Shown: piece after piece, positions 1 through 8,622 of the stretch
Layout of the letters: each line of letters begins with the position of its first letter
Position numbering within the stretch: the stretch's first letter is position 1
Assembly (NCBI RefSeq): GCF_011927635.1
Contig: NZ_JAATJB010000012.1
Location: 62,001 to 126,000 of the forward strand
Origin: Sphingomonas trueperi
Lineage (GTDB): Bacteria > Pseudomonadota > Alphaproteobacteria > Sphingomonadales > Sphingomonadaceae
Direction of reading: 5' to 3'
DNA length: 64,000 nt
Notes under the pieces: model-generated
Database searches by the model: none
What the model saw: the letters and a program-made list of their open reading frames with translations, nothing else
Told to the model about the DNA's origin: nothing
Translations under genes and position numbers: made by a program

Positions 1-141
1 GCCCAGGTCAGCCTCGCCAGCCTCGCTACGCCTCCGGTGCTTGCAGCCCCGGCAATGCCGGTGCATGGGCTCGCGCCTTCCACCTCCGACCTTTCTTCTC
101 CTTCTCCGGTGCTCGCCGGGGAAAGCCAGGTATCTTTCTGA
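1..141 (+). CDS. possible 3' end of an upstream gene (truncated by window edge)
   Basis: Frame 1 is open from the first base to a TGA that overlaps the sufB start codon in a TGATG arrangement, which is typical of translationally coupled operon genes. The 46 visible residues are rich in Ala, Pro and Ser and show no recognisable domain. In related alphaproteobacteria an Rrf2-type Fe-S regulator often precedes sufB, so this could be the low-complexity tail of such a regulator, but nothing in the visible residues proves it. It could equally be non-coding leader DNA that happens to be open. Confidence 0.3.
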   Translation, partial: AQVSLASLATPPVLAAPAMPVHGLAPSTSDLSSPSPVLAGESQVSF

Positions 142-1604
142 TGGCCACCAAGAATGCCGAGGCGCTCGCCGCCGCGAACAAGAAGTACGAATGGGGCTTC
201 GCCTCGGACGTCGAACAGGAGTTCGCGCCCAAGGGGCTGAGCGAGGATACCGTCCGGTATATCTCCGCCAAGAAGAACGAGCCCGAGTGGATGCTCGACT
301 GGCGCTTGAAGGCGTTCCGCCTGTGGCAGACGCTGGAGGCGCCGGACTGGGCCAAGCTCAACGTGCCGCCGATCGACTATCAGGACGCGTATTATTACGC
401 CGAGCCCAAGCAGAAGAAGACGATCACCAGCCTCGACGAGCTCGATCCGGAAATCCGCCGGACCTATGAGAAGCTCGGTATTCCGATCGAGGAGCAGAAG
501 GTGCTCGCGGGCGTCGAGGGCGCGCGCAAGGTCGCGGTCGATGCGGTGTTCGACTCGGTGTCGGTCGCCACGACCTTCCGCGCCGAGCTCAAGGCGGCGG
601 GGGTCATCTTCCTGTCGATCAGCGAGGCGATCCGCGAATATCCCGAGCTGATCCAGAAGTGGCTCGGCAAGGTGGTGCCGCAGCGCGACAACTATTTCGC
701 CACGCTCAACAGCGCGGTCTTCTCCGACGGCACCTTCGTCTATGTGCCGGAGGGCGTGCGCTGCCCGATGGAGCTCTCCACCTATTTCCGCATCAACGCC
801 GAGAATACCGGCCAGTTCGAGCGGACGCTGATCGTCGCCGACAAGGGGGCGTATGTGTCCTATCTCGAAGGCTGCACCGCGCCGATGCGCGACGAGAATC
901 AGCTGCACGCTGCCGTCGTTGAGCTGGTCGCGCTCGACGATGCCGAGATCAAATATTCGACCGTCCAGAACTGGTATCCGGGCGACGAGAACGGCGTGGG
1001 CGGCATCTACAATTTCGTCACCAAGCGGGCGCTGTGCCAGGGGCGCAACTCCAAGGTGAGCTGGACCCAGGTCGAAACCGGATCGGCGATCACCTGGAAA
1101 TATCCGAGCTGCGTGCTCGCGGGCGAGAATTCGGTCGGCGAATTCTATTCGGTGGCGGTGACCAACAACCGCCAGCAGGCCGATACCGGCACCAAGATGA
1201 TCCATCTCGGCAAGGGCAGCCGCTCGACCATCGTGTCGAAGGGCATCTCGGCCGGGCGCAGCGACAACACCTATCGCGGGCTGGTCCGCGTGGCGGCGAG
1301 CGCGGAGAATGTCCGCAACTTCACCCAGTGCGACTCGCTGCTGCTCGGCGACCAGTGCGGCGCACACACCGTGCCGTATATCGAGGTGAAGAACCCGAGC
1401 GCCCAGATCGAGCATGAGGCGACCACCAGCAAGATCAGCGACGACCAGCTGTTCTACGCGCTCCAGCGCGGGCTGGACCAGGAGGCCGCCGTGGCGCTGA
1501 TCGTCAACGGCTTCGCGCGCGAAGTGCTGCAGCAGCTGCCGATGGAGTTCGCTGTCGAGGCGCAGAAGCTGCTCGGGATTTCGCTCGAAGGTTCGGTGGG
1601 ATGA
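141..1604 (+). CDS. sufB: Fe-S cluster assembly protein SufB
   Basis: SufB is a core scaffold subunit of the cytosolic SufBCD complex, which builds Fe-S clusters from SufS-derived persulfide sulfur. The 487-residue length matches the family (about 480-495). The typical N-terminal helical region and the C-terminal beta-helix are recognisable, including conserved stretches such as [18 protein letters not shown] and QCDSLL near the C-terminal third. The ATG overlaps the stop of the preceding frame. It heads the operon sufB-hypothetical-sufC-sufD-sufS-sufT-sufA, all on the plus strand. Confidence 0.97.
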   Translation: MATKNAEALAAANKKYEWGFASDVEQEFAPKGLSEDTVRYISAKKNEPEWMLDWRLKAFRLWQTLEAPDWAKLNVPPIDYQDAYYYAEPKQKKTITSLDELDPEIRRTYEKLGIPIEEQKVLAGVEGARKVAVDAVFDSVSVATTFRAELKAAGVIFLSISEAIREYPELIQKWLGKVVPQRDNYFATLNSAVFSDGTFVYVPEGVRCPMELSTYFRINAENTGQFERTLIVADKGAYVSYLEGCTAPMRDENQLHAAVVELVALDDAEIKYSTVQNWYPGDENGVGGIYNFVTKRALCQGRNSKVSWTQVETGSAITWKYPSCVLAGENSVGEFYSVAVTNNRQQADTGTKMIHLGKGSRSTIVSKGISAGRSDNTYRGLVRVAASAENVRNFTQCDSLLLGDQCGAHTVPYIEVKNPSAQIEHEATTSKISDDQLFYALQRGLDQEAAVALIVNGFAREVLQQLPMEFAVEAQKLLGISLEGSVG

Positions 1605-1695
1605 TTCGTCCCGCCGCCCCCGCTCAGCCTGCGCTCATCTCGGCTGACGTATCGACGACGCAGGGCCGCGTTCCGGGCCCGCAGGAGTATCGTGC

Positions 1696-2115
1696 ATGTT
1701 GAACGCCCTTCTTGCCGCAGCCTTCGCCCTTCAGGGCGGCGTCGCGATCGACAGCGCGGCCCAGTTCGGCGCGGCGACCAACCACGCGCGCTGCATCGTC
1801 CGCGCGATCGGCACCGCGCCGGCGGACGCGGGCGCGCGCGCGACCAAGGTCGCCGGCGCGATCAAGCAGTGCCGCGACTTTCTCGATTCCGATTTCCAGG
1901 CCGGTCGTCTATTGCTCAACGACCGGCCCTACCAGCCGAGCGCCTGGCGCAAGCTGACCCCGGTGCTCGACAGGATCGAGGCCGACATCAAGGCCAGCGT
2001 CACCGCGCCCAAGCAGTACAAGATCATGTGGAAGCTGCCCGACGGCTCGCTGGTCGATGCCTATGACGCGGGCGCCCAGCCCAAGACCCTCTCTCTCGTG
2101 ACCGTGGCGATCTAA
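1696..2115 (+). CDS. small secreted protein inserted between sufB and sufC
   Basis: This encodes 139 residues of unknown function. The first 15 or so residues (MLNALLAAAFALQGG) look like a short signal peptide or membrane anchor, and the rest is a soluble domain with two cysteines (in ARCIVRA and KQCRDF) that could form a disulfide in the periplasm. A GCAGGAG ribosome binding site lies 8 bases before the ATG. The gene ends 5 bases before sufC, so it is almost certainly co-transcribed with the suf genes. No standard SUF system needs a periplasmic part, so its presence here is odd. I do not recognise a family. Confidence 0.75.
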   Translation: MLNALLAAAFALQGGVAIDSAAQFGAATNHARCIVRAIGTAPADAGARATKVAGAIKQCRDFLDSDFQAGRLLLNDRPYQPSAWRKLTPVLDRIEADIKASVTAPKQYKIMWKLPDGSLVDAYDAGAQPKTLSLVTVAI

Positions 2116-2120
2116 ACCCC

Positions 2121-2864
2121 ATGCTGAACATCCAGAACCTGCACGCCGAAGTCGACGGCAAGGAAATCCTCAAGGGCCTCACCCTGTCGCTCAACGCGGG
2201 CGAAGTGCACGCGATCATGGGCCCGAACGGCGCCGGCAAGTCGACGCTGGGCTACGTCCTGGGTGGCCGCAACGGCTACGAGGCGACCAGCGGCAGCGTG
2301 ACCTTCGACGGGCAGGATCTGTTGGAACTCGAACCGCACGAGCGCGCCGCCGCCGGCCTGTTCCTCGGCTTCCAGTATCCCGTTGAAATCCCCGGCGTAT
2401 CGAACGTCCAGTTCCTGCGCGAGGCGGCCAATGCCCAGCGCCGCCACCGCGGCGAGGCCCCGCTCTCGGGTGCCGAGTTCCTCAAGCTGGCGCGCGCCCA
2501 GGCGGCGGCGCTCGGCATGGATGCGGAGATGCTCAAGCGGCCGGTGAATGTCGGCTTCTCGGGCGGCGAGAAGAAGCGGAATGAGATGGTGCAGATGGGC
2601 ATCCTCAACCCCAAGCTCGCCATCCTCGACGAGACCGACAGCGGCCTCGACATCGATGCGCTGAAGGCGGTGGGCGAGGGCATCAACCGCATCATGCGCG
2701 CGCCCGACAAGGCGGTGCTGCTGATCACCCATTATCAGCGCCTGCTCGATTACGTGAAGCCGGACTTCGTCCATGTGCTGTTCGATGGCCGCATCGTCCG
2801 CTCGGGCGGGCCGGAACTGGCGCTCGAACTCGAGCGCGAAGGCTATGGAGCGCTGGCGGCGTGA
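2121..2864 (+). CDS. sufC: Fe-S cluster assembly ATPase SufC
   Basis: SufC is the ABC-type ATPase subunit of SufBCD and drives conformational change in the scaffold. The 247-residue protein has Walker A GPNGAGKST at about residues 34-42, the ABC signature SGGEKKR at 147-153 and Walker B with LAILDETDSGLD at 166-177. There are no membrane segments, as expected for a cytosolic ATPase. Its TGA overlaps the GTG start of sufD. Confidence 0.97.
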   Translation: MLNIQNLHAEVDGKEILKGLTLSLNAGEVHAIMGPNGAGKSTLGYVLGGRNGYEATSGSVTFDGQDLLELEPHERAAAGLFLGFQYPVEIPGVSNVQFLREAANAQRRHRGEAPLSGAEFLKLARAQAAALGMDAEMLKRPVNVGFSGGEKKRNEMVQMGILNPKLAILDETDSGLDIDALKAVGEGINRIMRAPDKAVLLITHYQRLLDYVKPDFVHVLFDGRIVRSGGPELALELEREGYGALAA

Positions 2865-3943
2865 CCGTGCTCGATCTTCCCACGAAGAAGGCGGAGGCGT
2901 GGCGCTGGTCCGACATGGACGCGCTTCGCGCTTCGGCCGAGAGCCCGCAGGCACCGGCAGGCATCGACCCGGCGGACCTGTTCCTCGACATCGAGGGCCC
3001 GCGGCTGTGCTTCGTCGACGGCGTGTTCGAGCCTGCGCATAGCCGTCCGGGGCCGGTGGAAGTCACCCGCCAGATCGCCGCGACCGACCATCCGCTCGGC
3101 AGCCTGGCGATCGGCGAGGGCTGGGCGCTGCACCTCGGTCCCGAACATGCCGCGACCTGCATCCAGATCGTCCATCTCGGCACCGGCGGCGAGAATCACG
3201 TGCCTGCGCGCATCCTGCTCGCCGACGATGCCGTGGCGACCGTGGTCGAGACCTTTGCCGGCACCGGCTGGGCGAACCGGCTGACCGCGATCGCGCTCGG
3301 CAAGGGCGCGCGGCTGATGCGCTCGGTGCGGCTGGTCCAGACCGGCGGCTTCGTCTCGATCCGCGACGAGGCGGAAGTGGGCGAGGCGGCGAGCCTCGTC
3401 TCGATCTTCCTCGGCGCCGGCGGCATGGGCAGCCGGATCGATGGCGCGCTGACCCTCACCGGCAAGGGCGCCTTTGCCGAGATGGGCGGCGCGCTGCTCA
3501 CCAGCGGCACGCAGCGGCAGGAAGCTGCGGTTGCGGTGCGCCACGAGCAGGTCGAGGGCAGCTCGCGCCAGATCTGGCACGCGGTGGCCGCCGACCAGTC
3601 GGTGGCGAGCCTCGCCGCGCGGGTGGAAGTCGCCCGAGGGGCCCAGCAGACCGACGGCGAACAGTCGCTGCGCGGACTGCTGCTCCAGCGCACCGCGACG
3701 GTAAACCTCAAGCCCGAACTCGAAATCTTCGCCGACGACGTAAAGTGCGCGCATGGCGCGACGGTCGGCGAACTCGATCGCAATGCGCTGTTCTACCTGC
3801 AGAGCCGGGGCATCGAGGAACCACAGGCCAAGGCGCTGCTGACCCACGCCTTTGTCGCGGACGCGCTGGCGCGGATCGGCGAGGAGCCGGTGCGGGAGGC
3901 GTTCGCGGCGGATGCGGCCAAGTGGCTGGAGGCGGCGCTGTGA
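2861..3943 (+). CDS. sufD: Fe-S cluster assembly protein SufD
   Basis: SufD is the SufB paralogue and partner in the SufBC2D scaffold, implicated in iron entry. It starts at a GTG embedded in the sufC stop (GTGA overlap) and is 360 residues long. The N-terminal region is variable. The C-terminal half carries the family beta-helix and the conserved end with KCAHGATVG (about 290-298) and FYLQSRGI. A second GTGA overlap leads into sufS, so sufC, sufD and sufS are translationally coupled. Confidence 0.95.
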   Translation: MTVLDLPTKKAEAWRWSDMDALRASAESPQAPAGIDPADLFLDIEGPRLCFVDGVFEPAHSRPGPVEVTRQIAATDHPLGSLAIGEGWALHLGPEHAATCIQIVHLGTGGENHVPARILLADDAVATVVETFAGTGWANRLTAIALGKGARLMRSVRLVQTGGFVSIRDEAEVGEAASLVSIFLGAGGMGSRIDGALTLTGKGAFAEMGGALLTSGTQRQEAAVAVRHEQVEGSSRQIWHAVAADQSVASLAARVEVARGAQQTDGEQSLRGLLLQRTATVNLKPELEIFADDVKCAHGATVGELDRNALFYLQSRGIEEPQAKALLTHAFVADALARIGEEPVREAFAADAAKWLEAAL

Positions 3944-5151
3944 GCGTACTGGCCACCACCGCCCCGCTCGACGTCCTCGCGGACTTCCCCGCGATCCCGG
4001 CGGGCTGGGCCTATCTCGACACCGCCGCCACCTCGCAAAAGCCTCGCCCGGTGCTCGACGCGATCGCGCGCGGCTATGGTGAGACCTATGCGACCGTCCA
4101 TCGCGGGGTGTACCAGCGCTCGGCCGACATGACGCTCGCCTTCGAGGCGGCGCGGGCGCGGGTGGCGAAGTTCATCGGCGGCAAGCCGCAGGAAGTGGTG
4201 TTCGTCCGCGGCGCGACCGAGGGGATCAACCTTGTCGCTGAGTGCTACGCCGCCACCCAGCTCGAGGCCGGCGACCGCATCCTGCTCTCCGCGCTCGAGC
4301 ATCATTCGAATATCGTACCCTGGCAGATGGCCGCCGAGAAGATCGGCGCGCAGATCGATGTGGTGCCGCTAACCGACGATCACCGCATCGATCTCGACGC
4401 GATGGCCGCGATGCTGACCGACCGGCACAAGCTGGTCGCGCTCGCCCATGTCTCGAACGTGCTCGGCTCGGTGCTCGATGTGAAGCGCGCGACCGAGCTG
4501 GCGCGCGGCGTCGGCGCCAAGATCCTGATCGACGGCTGCCAGGCGGTCGCCCGGCTGCCGGTGAACGTCGCCGAGCTCGGCTGCGACTTCTACGTCTTCT
4601 CCGGCCACAAGCTCTACGGCCCGACCGGCATCGGCGTGCTGTGGGGTCGGTACGAGCTGCTCGACGCGATGCCCCCCTATCAGGGCGGCGGATCGATGAT
4701 CGACCGGGTGACCTTCGCCAAGACCACCTACGCACCGCCGCCGGGCCGCTTCGAGGCGGGCACCCCGCACATCGTCGGCGTGGTCGGGCTGCATGCGGCC
4801 ATCGACTATGTGGACGGCATCGGGCTCGACCGCATCCACGCGCACGAAACCGCGCTCGTAATTGAGACGCGCGCGGCGCTCGCGGGGATCAACAGCGTGC
4901 GGCTGTTCGGTCCCGCGGACAGCGCGGGCATCGTCAGCTTCGCGGTGGAGGGCGTGCACCCGCACGACGTCGCGACGATCCTCGACGAGGGCAATGTCGC
5001 AATCCGCGCCGGGCATCACTGCGCGCAGCCGCTGATGGAGCTGCTGGAGGTCCCCGCCACCGCGCGGGCGAGCTTCGGCGTGTATAACGGGCCGGCCGAT
5101 GTGGCCGCGCTCGTCAAGGGTATCGAACGAGTGACGAGGATCTTCGGATGA
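3940..5151 (+). CDS. sufS: cysteine desulfurase SufS
   Basis: SufS is a PLP-dependent group II cysteine desulfurase that takes sulfur from cysteine for Fe-S assembly. I place the start at the GTG overlapping the sufD stop (GTGA), giving 403 residues, the usual length; an upstream extension in the same frame would run far into sufD and is not credible. The PLP lysine is K224 in SGHKLYGP and the persulfide cysteine is C361 in RAGHHCAQP. No sufE is visible in the window, so the sulfur-transfer partner must be elsewhere or absent. Confidence 0.96.
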   Translation: MSVLATTAPLDVLADFPAIPAGWAYLDTAATSQKPRPVLDAIARGYGETYATVHRGVYQRSADMTLAFEAARARVAKFIGGKPQEVVFVRGATEGINLVAECYAATQLEAGDRILLSALEHHSNIVPWQMAAEKIGAQIDVVPLTDDHRIDLDAMAAMLTDRHKLVALAHVSNVLGSVLDVKRATELARGVGAKILIDGCQAVARLPVNVAELGCDFYVFSGHKLYGPTGIGVLWGRYELLDAMPPYQGGGSMIDRVTFAKTTYAPPPGRFEAGTPHIVGVVGLHAAIDYVDGIGLDRIHAHETALVIETRAALAGINSVRLFGPADSAGIVSFAVEGVHPHDVATILDEGNVAIRAGHHCAQPLMELLEVPATARASFGVYNGPADVAALVKGIERVTRIFG

Positions 5152-5615
5152 ACGAAGAACGCAGGATCGTGGTGGAAGAGGTCGAGGCCGTCGAGGCGCC
5201 GCCCAAGGCGCGCGTCGACGATGCGGTCGAGCCCGCCGCCGAGCGCAAGCGCGACTATCTCTCCGGTTTCCTTTCGCAGAAGCCCGCCGAGCCCGGCGCC
5301 GGCGAGCCGGGCGGACCGCTGTACGAGGCGGTGATCGACGCGCTCAAGGAGATTTACGATCCGGAAATCCCGGTCAATCTCTATGACCTCGGGCTGATCT
5401 ACGGCGTCGACATCACCGCAAACGGCCATGCCGCGATCACCATGACGCTGACCACGCCGCATTGTCCGGTAGCGGAGTCGATGCCGGGCGAAGTCGAGCT
5501 CCGTGTAAGCGCGGTGCCGGGCATCGCCACGGCCGACGTCAACCTCGTCTGGGATCCGCCCTGGGACCCGCAGAAGATGAGCGACGAGGCGAAGCTGGAA
5601 CTGGGGATGTTGTAA
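5148..5615 (+). CDS. sufT: SufT-like MIP18/DUF59 Fe-S assembly protein
   Basis: This 155-residue protein has an acidic, low-complexity N-terminal 55 residues followed by a MIP18 (DUF59) domain, with conserved DPEIPVNLYDLGLIY near residues 68-82 and the TTPHCPV cysteine motif near residue 105. SufT/MIP18 proteins act in maturation of Fe-S proteins after cluster assembly. The ATG overlaps the sufS stop (ATGA). It is followed by a composite palindromic repeat that separates it from sufA. Confidence 0.9.
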   Translation: MNEERRIVVEEVEAVEAPPKARVDDAVEPAAERKRDYLSGFLSQKPAEPGAGEPGGPLYEAVIDALKEIYDPEIPVNLYDLGLIYGVDITANGHAAITMTLTTPHCPVAESMPGEVELRVSAVPGIATADVNLVWDPPWDPQKMSDEAKLELGML

Positions 5616-5620
5616 TTTCT

Positions 5621-5736
5621 AGCCCCTTCCCGCGTGCGGGAGGGGGTTGGGGGTGGGCCCCCGGCACCCAATATCCGGAGCGCTCGCGGAGAGCGGGCGC
5701 CCACCCCTCGGTCCCCTCCCGCGCGCGGGAGGGGAA
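5621..5736. repeat. composite palindromic repeat, copy 1 (between sufT and sufA)
   Basis: Two GC-rich hairpins (5623-5645 and 5713-5734, both of the form CCCCtCCCGC..GCGGGaGGGG) flank an inner inverted repeat GGGGTGGGC (5650-5658) / GCCCACCCC (5699-5707), so the whole element can fold into one long stem or two hairpins. The same architecture recurs at 44101-44208 between hslV and hslU. It may act as an mRNA processing or stability element or a partial terminator inside the operon; that role is inference. Confidence 0.85.
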
Positions 5737-5755
5737 GAAGGTTAGAAGACAGACG

Positions 5756-6115
5756 ATGACCACCGTGACCACCCCCCGCCAGCGCCCCGCCGCGCTGCTC
5801 CTCACCCCCGCCGCCGAGGCGCGCATCGCCGCGCTGATGGCGAAGGCGCCGGAAGGCACGGTCGGCGTCAAGCTCTCCACCCCGCGCCGCGGCTGCTCGG
5901 GGCTGGCCTATTCGGTCGACTATGTCGCCGAGGCCAAGCCGCTGGACGAGAAGATCGAAACCCCCGGCGGCACCTTCTTCGTTGACGGCGCCTCGGTGCT
6001 CTACCTGATCGGCTCTACGATGGATTGGGTGGAGGATGATTTCACCGCCGGCTTCGTGTTCACCAACCCCAATGCCAAGGGCACCTGCGGCTGCGGCGAA
6101 AGCTTCATGGTCTGA
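5756..6115 (+). CDS. sufA: A-type Fe-S carrier SufA
   Basis: A-type carriers (SufA/IscA/ErpA) receive new clusters and pass them to target proteins. The 119-residue protein has the three expected cysteines, C47 in the GCSGLAY motif and C111/C113 in TCGCGES near the C-terminus. I start at the ATG at 5756 because the earlier open frame runs through the palindromic repeat. It closes the suf operon, 140 bp downstream of sufT. Confidence 0.95.
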   Translation: MTTVTTPRQRPAALLLTPAAEARIAALMAKAPEGTVGVKLSTPRRGCSGLAYSVDYVAEAKPLDEKIETPGGTFFVDGASVLYLIGSTMDWVEDDFTAGFVFTNPNAKGTCGCGESFMV

Positions 6116-6160
6116 TACCGGGCTCAGACGGAGGAGAGGGCTGTACTTTCAACCCTCCGC

Positions 6161-6254
6161 GTCACCTCGGCGAAAGCCGGGGTCCATTGGGGTCTCCGTC
6201 CCGGCTCTTTCGCCGGCCGAGTGGCGAATGGATCCCGGCTTCCGCCGGGATGAC
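6161..6254. repeat. 94-bp inverted-repeat element, copy 1
   Basis: The element begins GTCACCTCGGCGAAAGCCGG and ends CCGGCTTCCGCCGGGATGAC, so its ends are imperfect inverted repeats that each also form a small hairpin. The inner part contains GGTCCATTGGGGTCTC. An element of exactly the same length and closely similar sequence, in the opposite orientation, lies at 58447-58540. It resembles REP/MITE-type intergenic repeats common in sphingomonads. It sits between sufA and trhO and may help end suf transcription. Confidence 0.85.
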
Positions 6255-6323
6255 GGCTGAAGCTGAGGGAACTGCCGTCACCGCCCTTGGTAAAATCGCG
6301 TTGGCTGGAGTAGATCCGCCGAA

Positions 6324-7295
6324 ATGACGAAAGCTTCGGACGATGCCGCGCTGCCGATCCGCGTGGCGGCGCTCTACCAATTTACCCGGTTCGACGATCC
6401 GGCGGCGCTGCAGGGCCCGCTGGCCAAGCTCTGCTGTTCGCAGGGCGCGAAAGGCACGCTGCTGCTCGCGCGCGAGGGCGTGAACGGCACGATCGCGGGC
6501 AGCGACGATGCGATCGCGGCGGTGGTCGACCATATCCGCGCGCTGCCGGGCTGCGCCGGGCTCGACGTGAAATACGCCCGCGCTGCCGAGCAGCCCTTCT
6601 ACCGGATGAAGGTGCGCCTGAAGCGCGAGATCGTGACGATGGGCCAGCCGGACATCGATCCGCTGGCGAGCGTCGGCACCTATGTCGCGCCCGAGGACTG
6701 GAACGCGCTGATCGCCGATCCGAACACGATTCTGATCGATACGCGCAACGATTACGAGGTCGCCGCCGGCACCTTCCGCGGCGCGATCGACCCGCGCACC
6801 AGGAGCTTCCGCGACTTCCCCGACTGGTTCCGCGCGCACCGCGAGGAACTGCTCGGCAAGGGCGAGACGCCGCCCAAGGTCGCGATGTTCTGCACCGGCG
6901 GCATCCGCTGCGAGAAGTCGACGGCCTTCCTCAAGTCCGAGGGGATCGAGCAGGTGTTCCACCTCAAGGGCGGCATCCTCAACTATCTGGAAAAGGTGCC
7001 CGAAGCGCAGAGCCTGTGGGACGGCGAATGCTTCGTGTTCGACCAGCGTGTGACCGTGGGCCACGGCCTCGCGCCCGGCAGCTACGCACTCTGCCACGCC
7101 TGCCGCCGCCCGGTCAGTGCCGAGGATCGCCGTTCGCCGCGCTATGAGGCGGGGGTGAGCTGCGCCGCGTGCTACGACGAGCGCAGCAACGAAGACCGCG
7201 AACGCTACCGCGAACGTCACCGCCAGGAGCGCCTGGCGGCCATCCGCGGCGAGCCGCATGTCGGCAAGGTCTATCCCGCCGACCCCGACGCATGA
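6324..7295 (+). CDS. trhO: tRNA uridine 34 hydroxylase TrhO (rhodanese-family)
   Basis: TrhO (YceA) hydroxylates U34 of certain tRNAs as the first step toward 5-(carboxy)methoxyuridine. The 323-residue protein has an N-terminal acylphosphatase-like domain, a central rhodanese domain (about 125-225) with active-site C190 in [11 protein letters not shown], and a C-terminal cysteine-rich tail with CHAC and CAAC pairs that probably binds zinc. The family was formerly annotated only as rhodanese-related sulfurtransferase. Confidence 0.93.
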   Translation: MTKASDDAALPIRVAALYQFTRFDDPAALQGPLAKLCCSQGAKGTLLLAREGVNGTIAGSDDAIAAVVDHIRALPGCAGLDVKYARAAEQPFYRMKVRLKREIVTMGQPDIDPLASVGTYVAPEDWNALIADPNTILIDTRNDYEVAAGTFRGAIDPRTRSFRDFPDWFRAHREELLGKGETPPKVAMFCTGGIRCEKSTAFLKSEGIEQVFHLKGGILNYLEKVPEAQSLWDGECFVFDQRVTVGHGLAPGSYALCHACRRPVSAEDRRSPRYEAGVSCAACYDERSNEDRERYRERHRQERLAAIRGEPHVGKVYPADPDA

Positions 7296-7364
7296 GCGGA
7301 ACTTCAGCGCCGGCAACACAGGGTTTCCCGCGCGCGGCTTGATCCTGCGCAAGGACGCGCCCAT

Positions 7365-7949
7365 GTGGGCGGCATGCTGATCGAGACCGAAGCCACCCCC
7401 AACCCCGCCACGCTCAAGTTCCTGCCCGGCAGGATCGTGATGGAGGCGGGCACCCGCGACTTCGCCAGCCCCGAGGAGGCGGAAGCCTCGCCGCTTGCCA
7501 CCGCGCTGTTCGCACTGGGCGACGTGACCGGGGTGTTCTTCGGCCGCGACTTCATCTCGGTGACCGCCGCGCCGGGCGTCGAGTGGCTGAGCCTCAAGCC
7601 CGACGTGCTCGGCATCCTGCTCGACCATTTCTCGGCCAACATGCCGCTGTTCATGGCAGGCTCGGCCGCCGGCTTCAGCGTGCCGCCCGAGAGCGCCGAT
7701 TTCGGCGACAATCCCGAGGATGCCGACATCGTCGCGCAGATTCGCGAGCTGATCGACACCCGCATCCGCCCTGCGGTCGCCAATGACGGCGGCGACATCG
7801 TCTATCGCGGGTTCAACGAGGGCAAGGTGTTCCTCCAGATGCAGGGCGCCTGCTCGGGCTGCCCTTCGTCCACCGCGACGCTGAAGAACGGGATCGAGCA
7901 GCTGCTCAAATATTACGTTCCCGAAGTCACCGAGGTGCGCGCGATCTGA
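7365..7949 (+). CDS. Nfu-type Fe-S scaffold/carrier protein
   Basis: The protein combines an N-terminal Nfu_N domain (ETEATPNPATLKF motif at the start) with a C-terminal NifU-like domain carrying GACSGCPSS, the CxxC that binds a bridging 4Fe-4S cluster between two subunits. It is related to mitochondrial NFU1 and delivers clusters to client enzymes. I chose the GTG at 7365 because AAGGA lies 9 bases upstream; an in-frame ATG at 7374 is the alternative. It is a functional companion to the nearby suf operon but separately placed. Confidence 0.92.
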   Translation: MGGMLIETEATPNPATLKFLPGRIVMEAGTRDFASPEEAEASPLATALFALGDVTGVFFGRDFISVTAAPGVEWLSLKPDVLGILLDHFSANMPLFMAGSAAGFSVPPESADFGDNPEDADIVAQIRELIDTRIRPAVANDGGDIVYRGFNEGKVFLQMQGACSGCPSSTATLKNGIEQLLKYYVPEVTEVRAI

Positions 7950-7996
7950 TCGCGCACCCGCTTCCCGCCCCCCCAAGCATGAAAGGATCGCAGGCC

Positions 7997-8590
7997 ATGG
8001 GCCAGCCGCTGAACGACGTCGCCCTCGACACGATCTTCCGCACCGCGCGGACCTTCAACGGCTATACCGACGCTCCGGTGACCCAGGCCGATATCGAGGC
8101 GATGTACGACCTGCTGAAGATGGGGCCGACGTCGGTCAACCAGCAGTCGGCGCGGTTCGTCTGGGTGCTGAGTCAGGAAGCCAAGGACAAGCTCGCTAGC
8201 CTGTCGAGCGGCAGCAATGCCGAGAAGATCCGCAAGGCGCCCGCCAGCGTCATCATCGGCTACGACATCAACTTCCACGAGCATCTGCCGGCATTCTTCC
8301 CGCACGCGCCCGAGGCGAAGAACTGGTTCCCGACCGAGGAAGGTCGCCGCGAACAGGCGTTCCGCAACTCCTCGCTGCAGGGTGCCTATTTCATCATTGC
8401 CGCGCGCGCGCTGGGCTTCGATACCGGCCCGATGTCGGGGTTCGACAATGCCAAGGTTGACGAGGCGTTTTTCGCCGATCAGCCGGGCGTGAAATCGAAT
8501 TTCATTTCCACGCTCGGCGTCGGTGATCCTTCGAGCCTTCATGCGCGGTCGCCGCGTCCGGCATTCGATCAGTTCAACCGGGTGATTTGA
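7997..8590 (+). CDS. nitroreductase family protein, RutE/HadB type (malonic semialdehyde reductase-like)
   Basis: This is an FMN-dependent nitroreductase-family protein of 197 residues. The motifs MGPTSVNQQSARFVWV near the N-terminus, SLQGAYFIIAARALG in the middle and GPMSGFD follow the RutE/HadB subfamily (3-hydroxypropionate/malonic semialdehyde reductases). I chose the ATG at 7997 because AAGGA sits 9 bases upstream, between this codon and an earlier in-frame ATG at 7979. No other rut pyrimidine-degradation genes are nearby, so the substrate cannot be fixed from context. Confidence 0.88.
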   Translation: MGQPLNDVALDTIFRTARTFNGYTDAPVTQADIEAMYDLLKMGPTSVNQQSARFVWVLSQEAKDKLASLSSGSNAEKIRKAPASVIIGYDINFHEHLPAFFPHAPEAKNWFPTEEGRREQAFRNSSLQGAYFIIAARALGFDTGPMSGFDNAKVDEAFFADQPGVKSNFISTLGVGDPSSLHARSPRPAFDQFNRVI

Positions 8591-8622
8591 CCTGTACCCA
8601 GTTCTATGGCTAGCGCGGGGCG

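Noticed and set aside
5621..5736. Repeated hairpins considered as a CRISPR-like or attachment site
   Set aside because: Only two hairpins with a palindromic core and no regular spacers, and no integrase or cas gene nearby.
6162..7976. Minus-strand frame of about 600 codons opposite trhO and the Nfu gene
   Set aside because: Runs through a repeat element and two certain genes with no protein family features.
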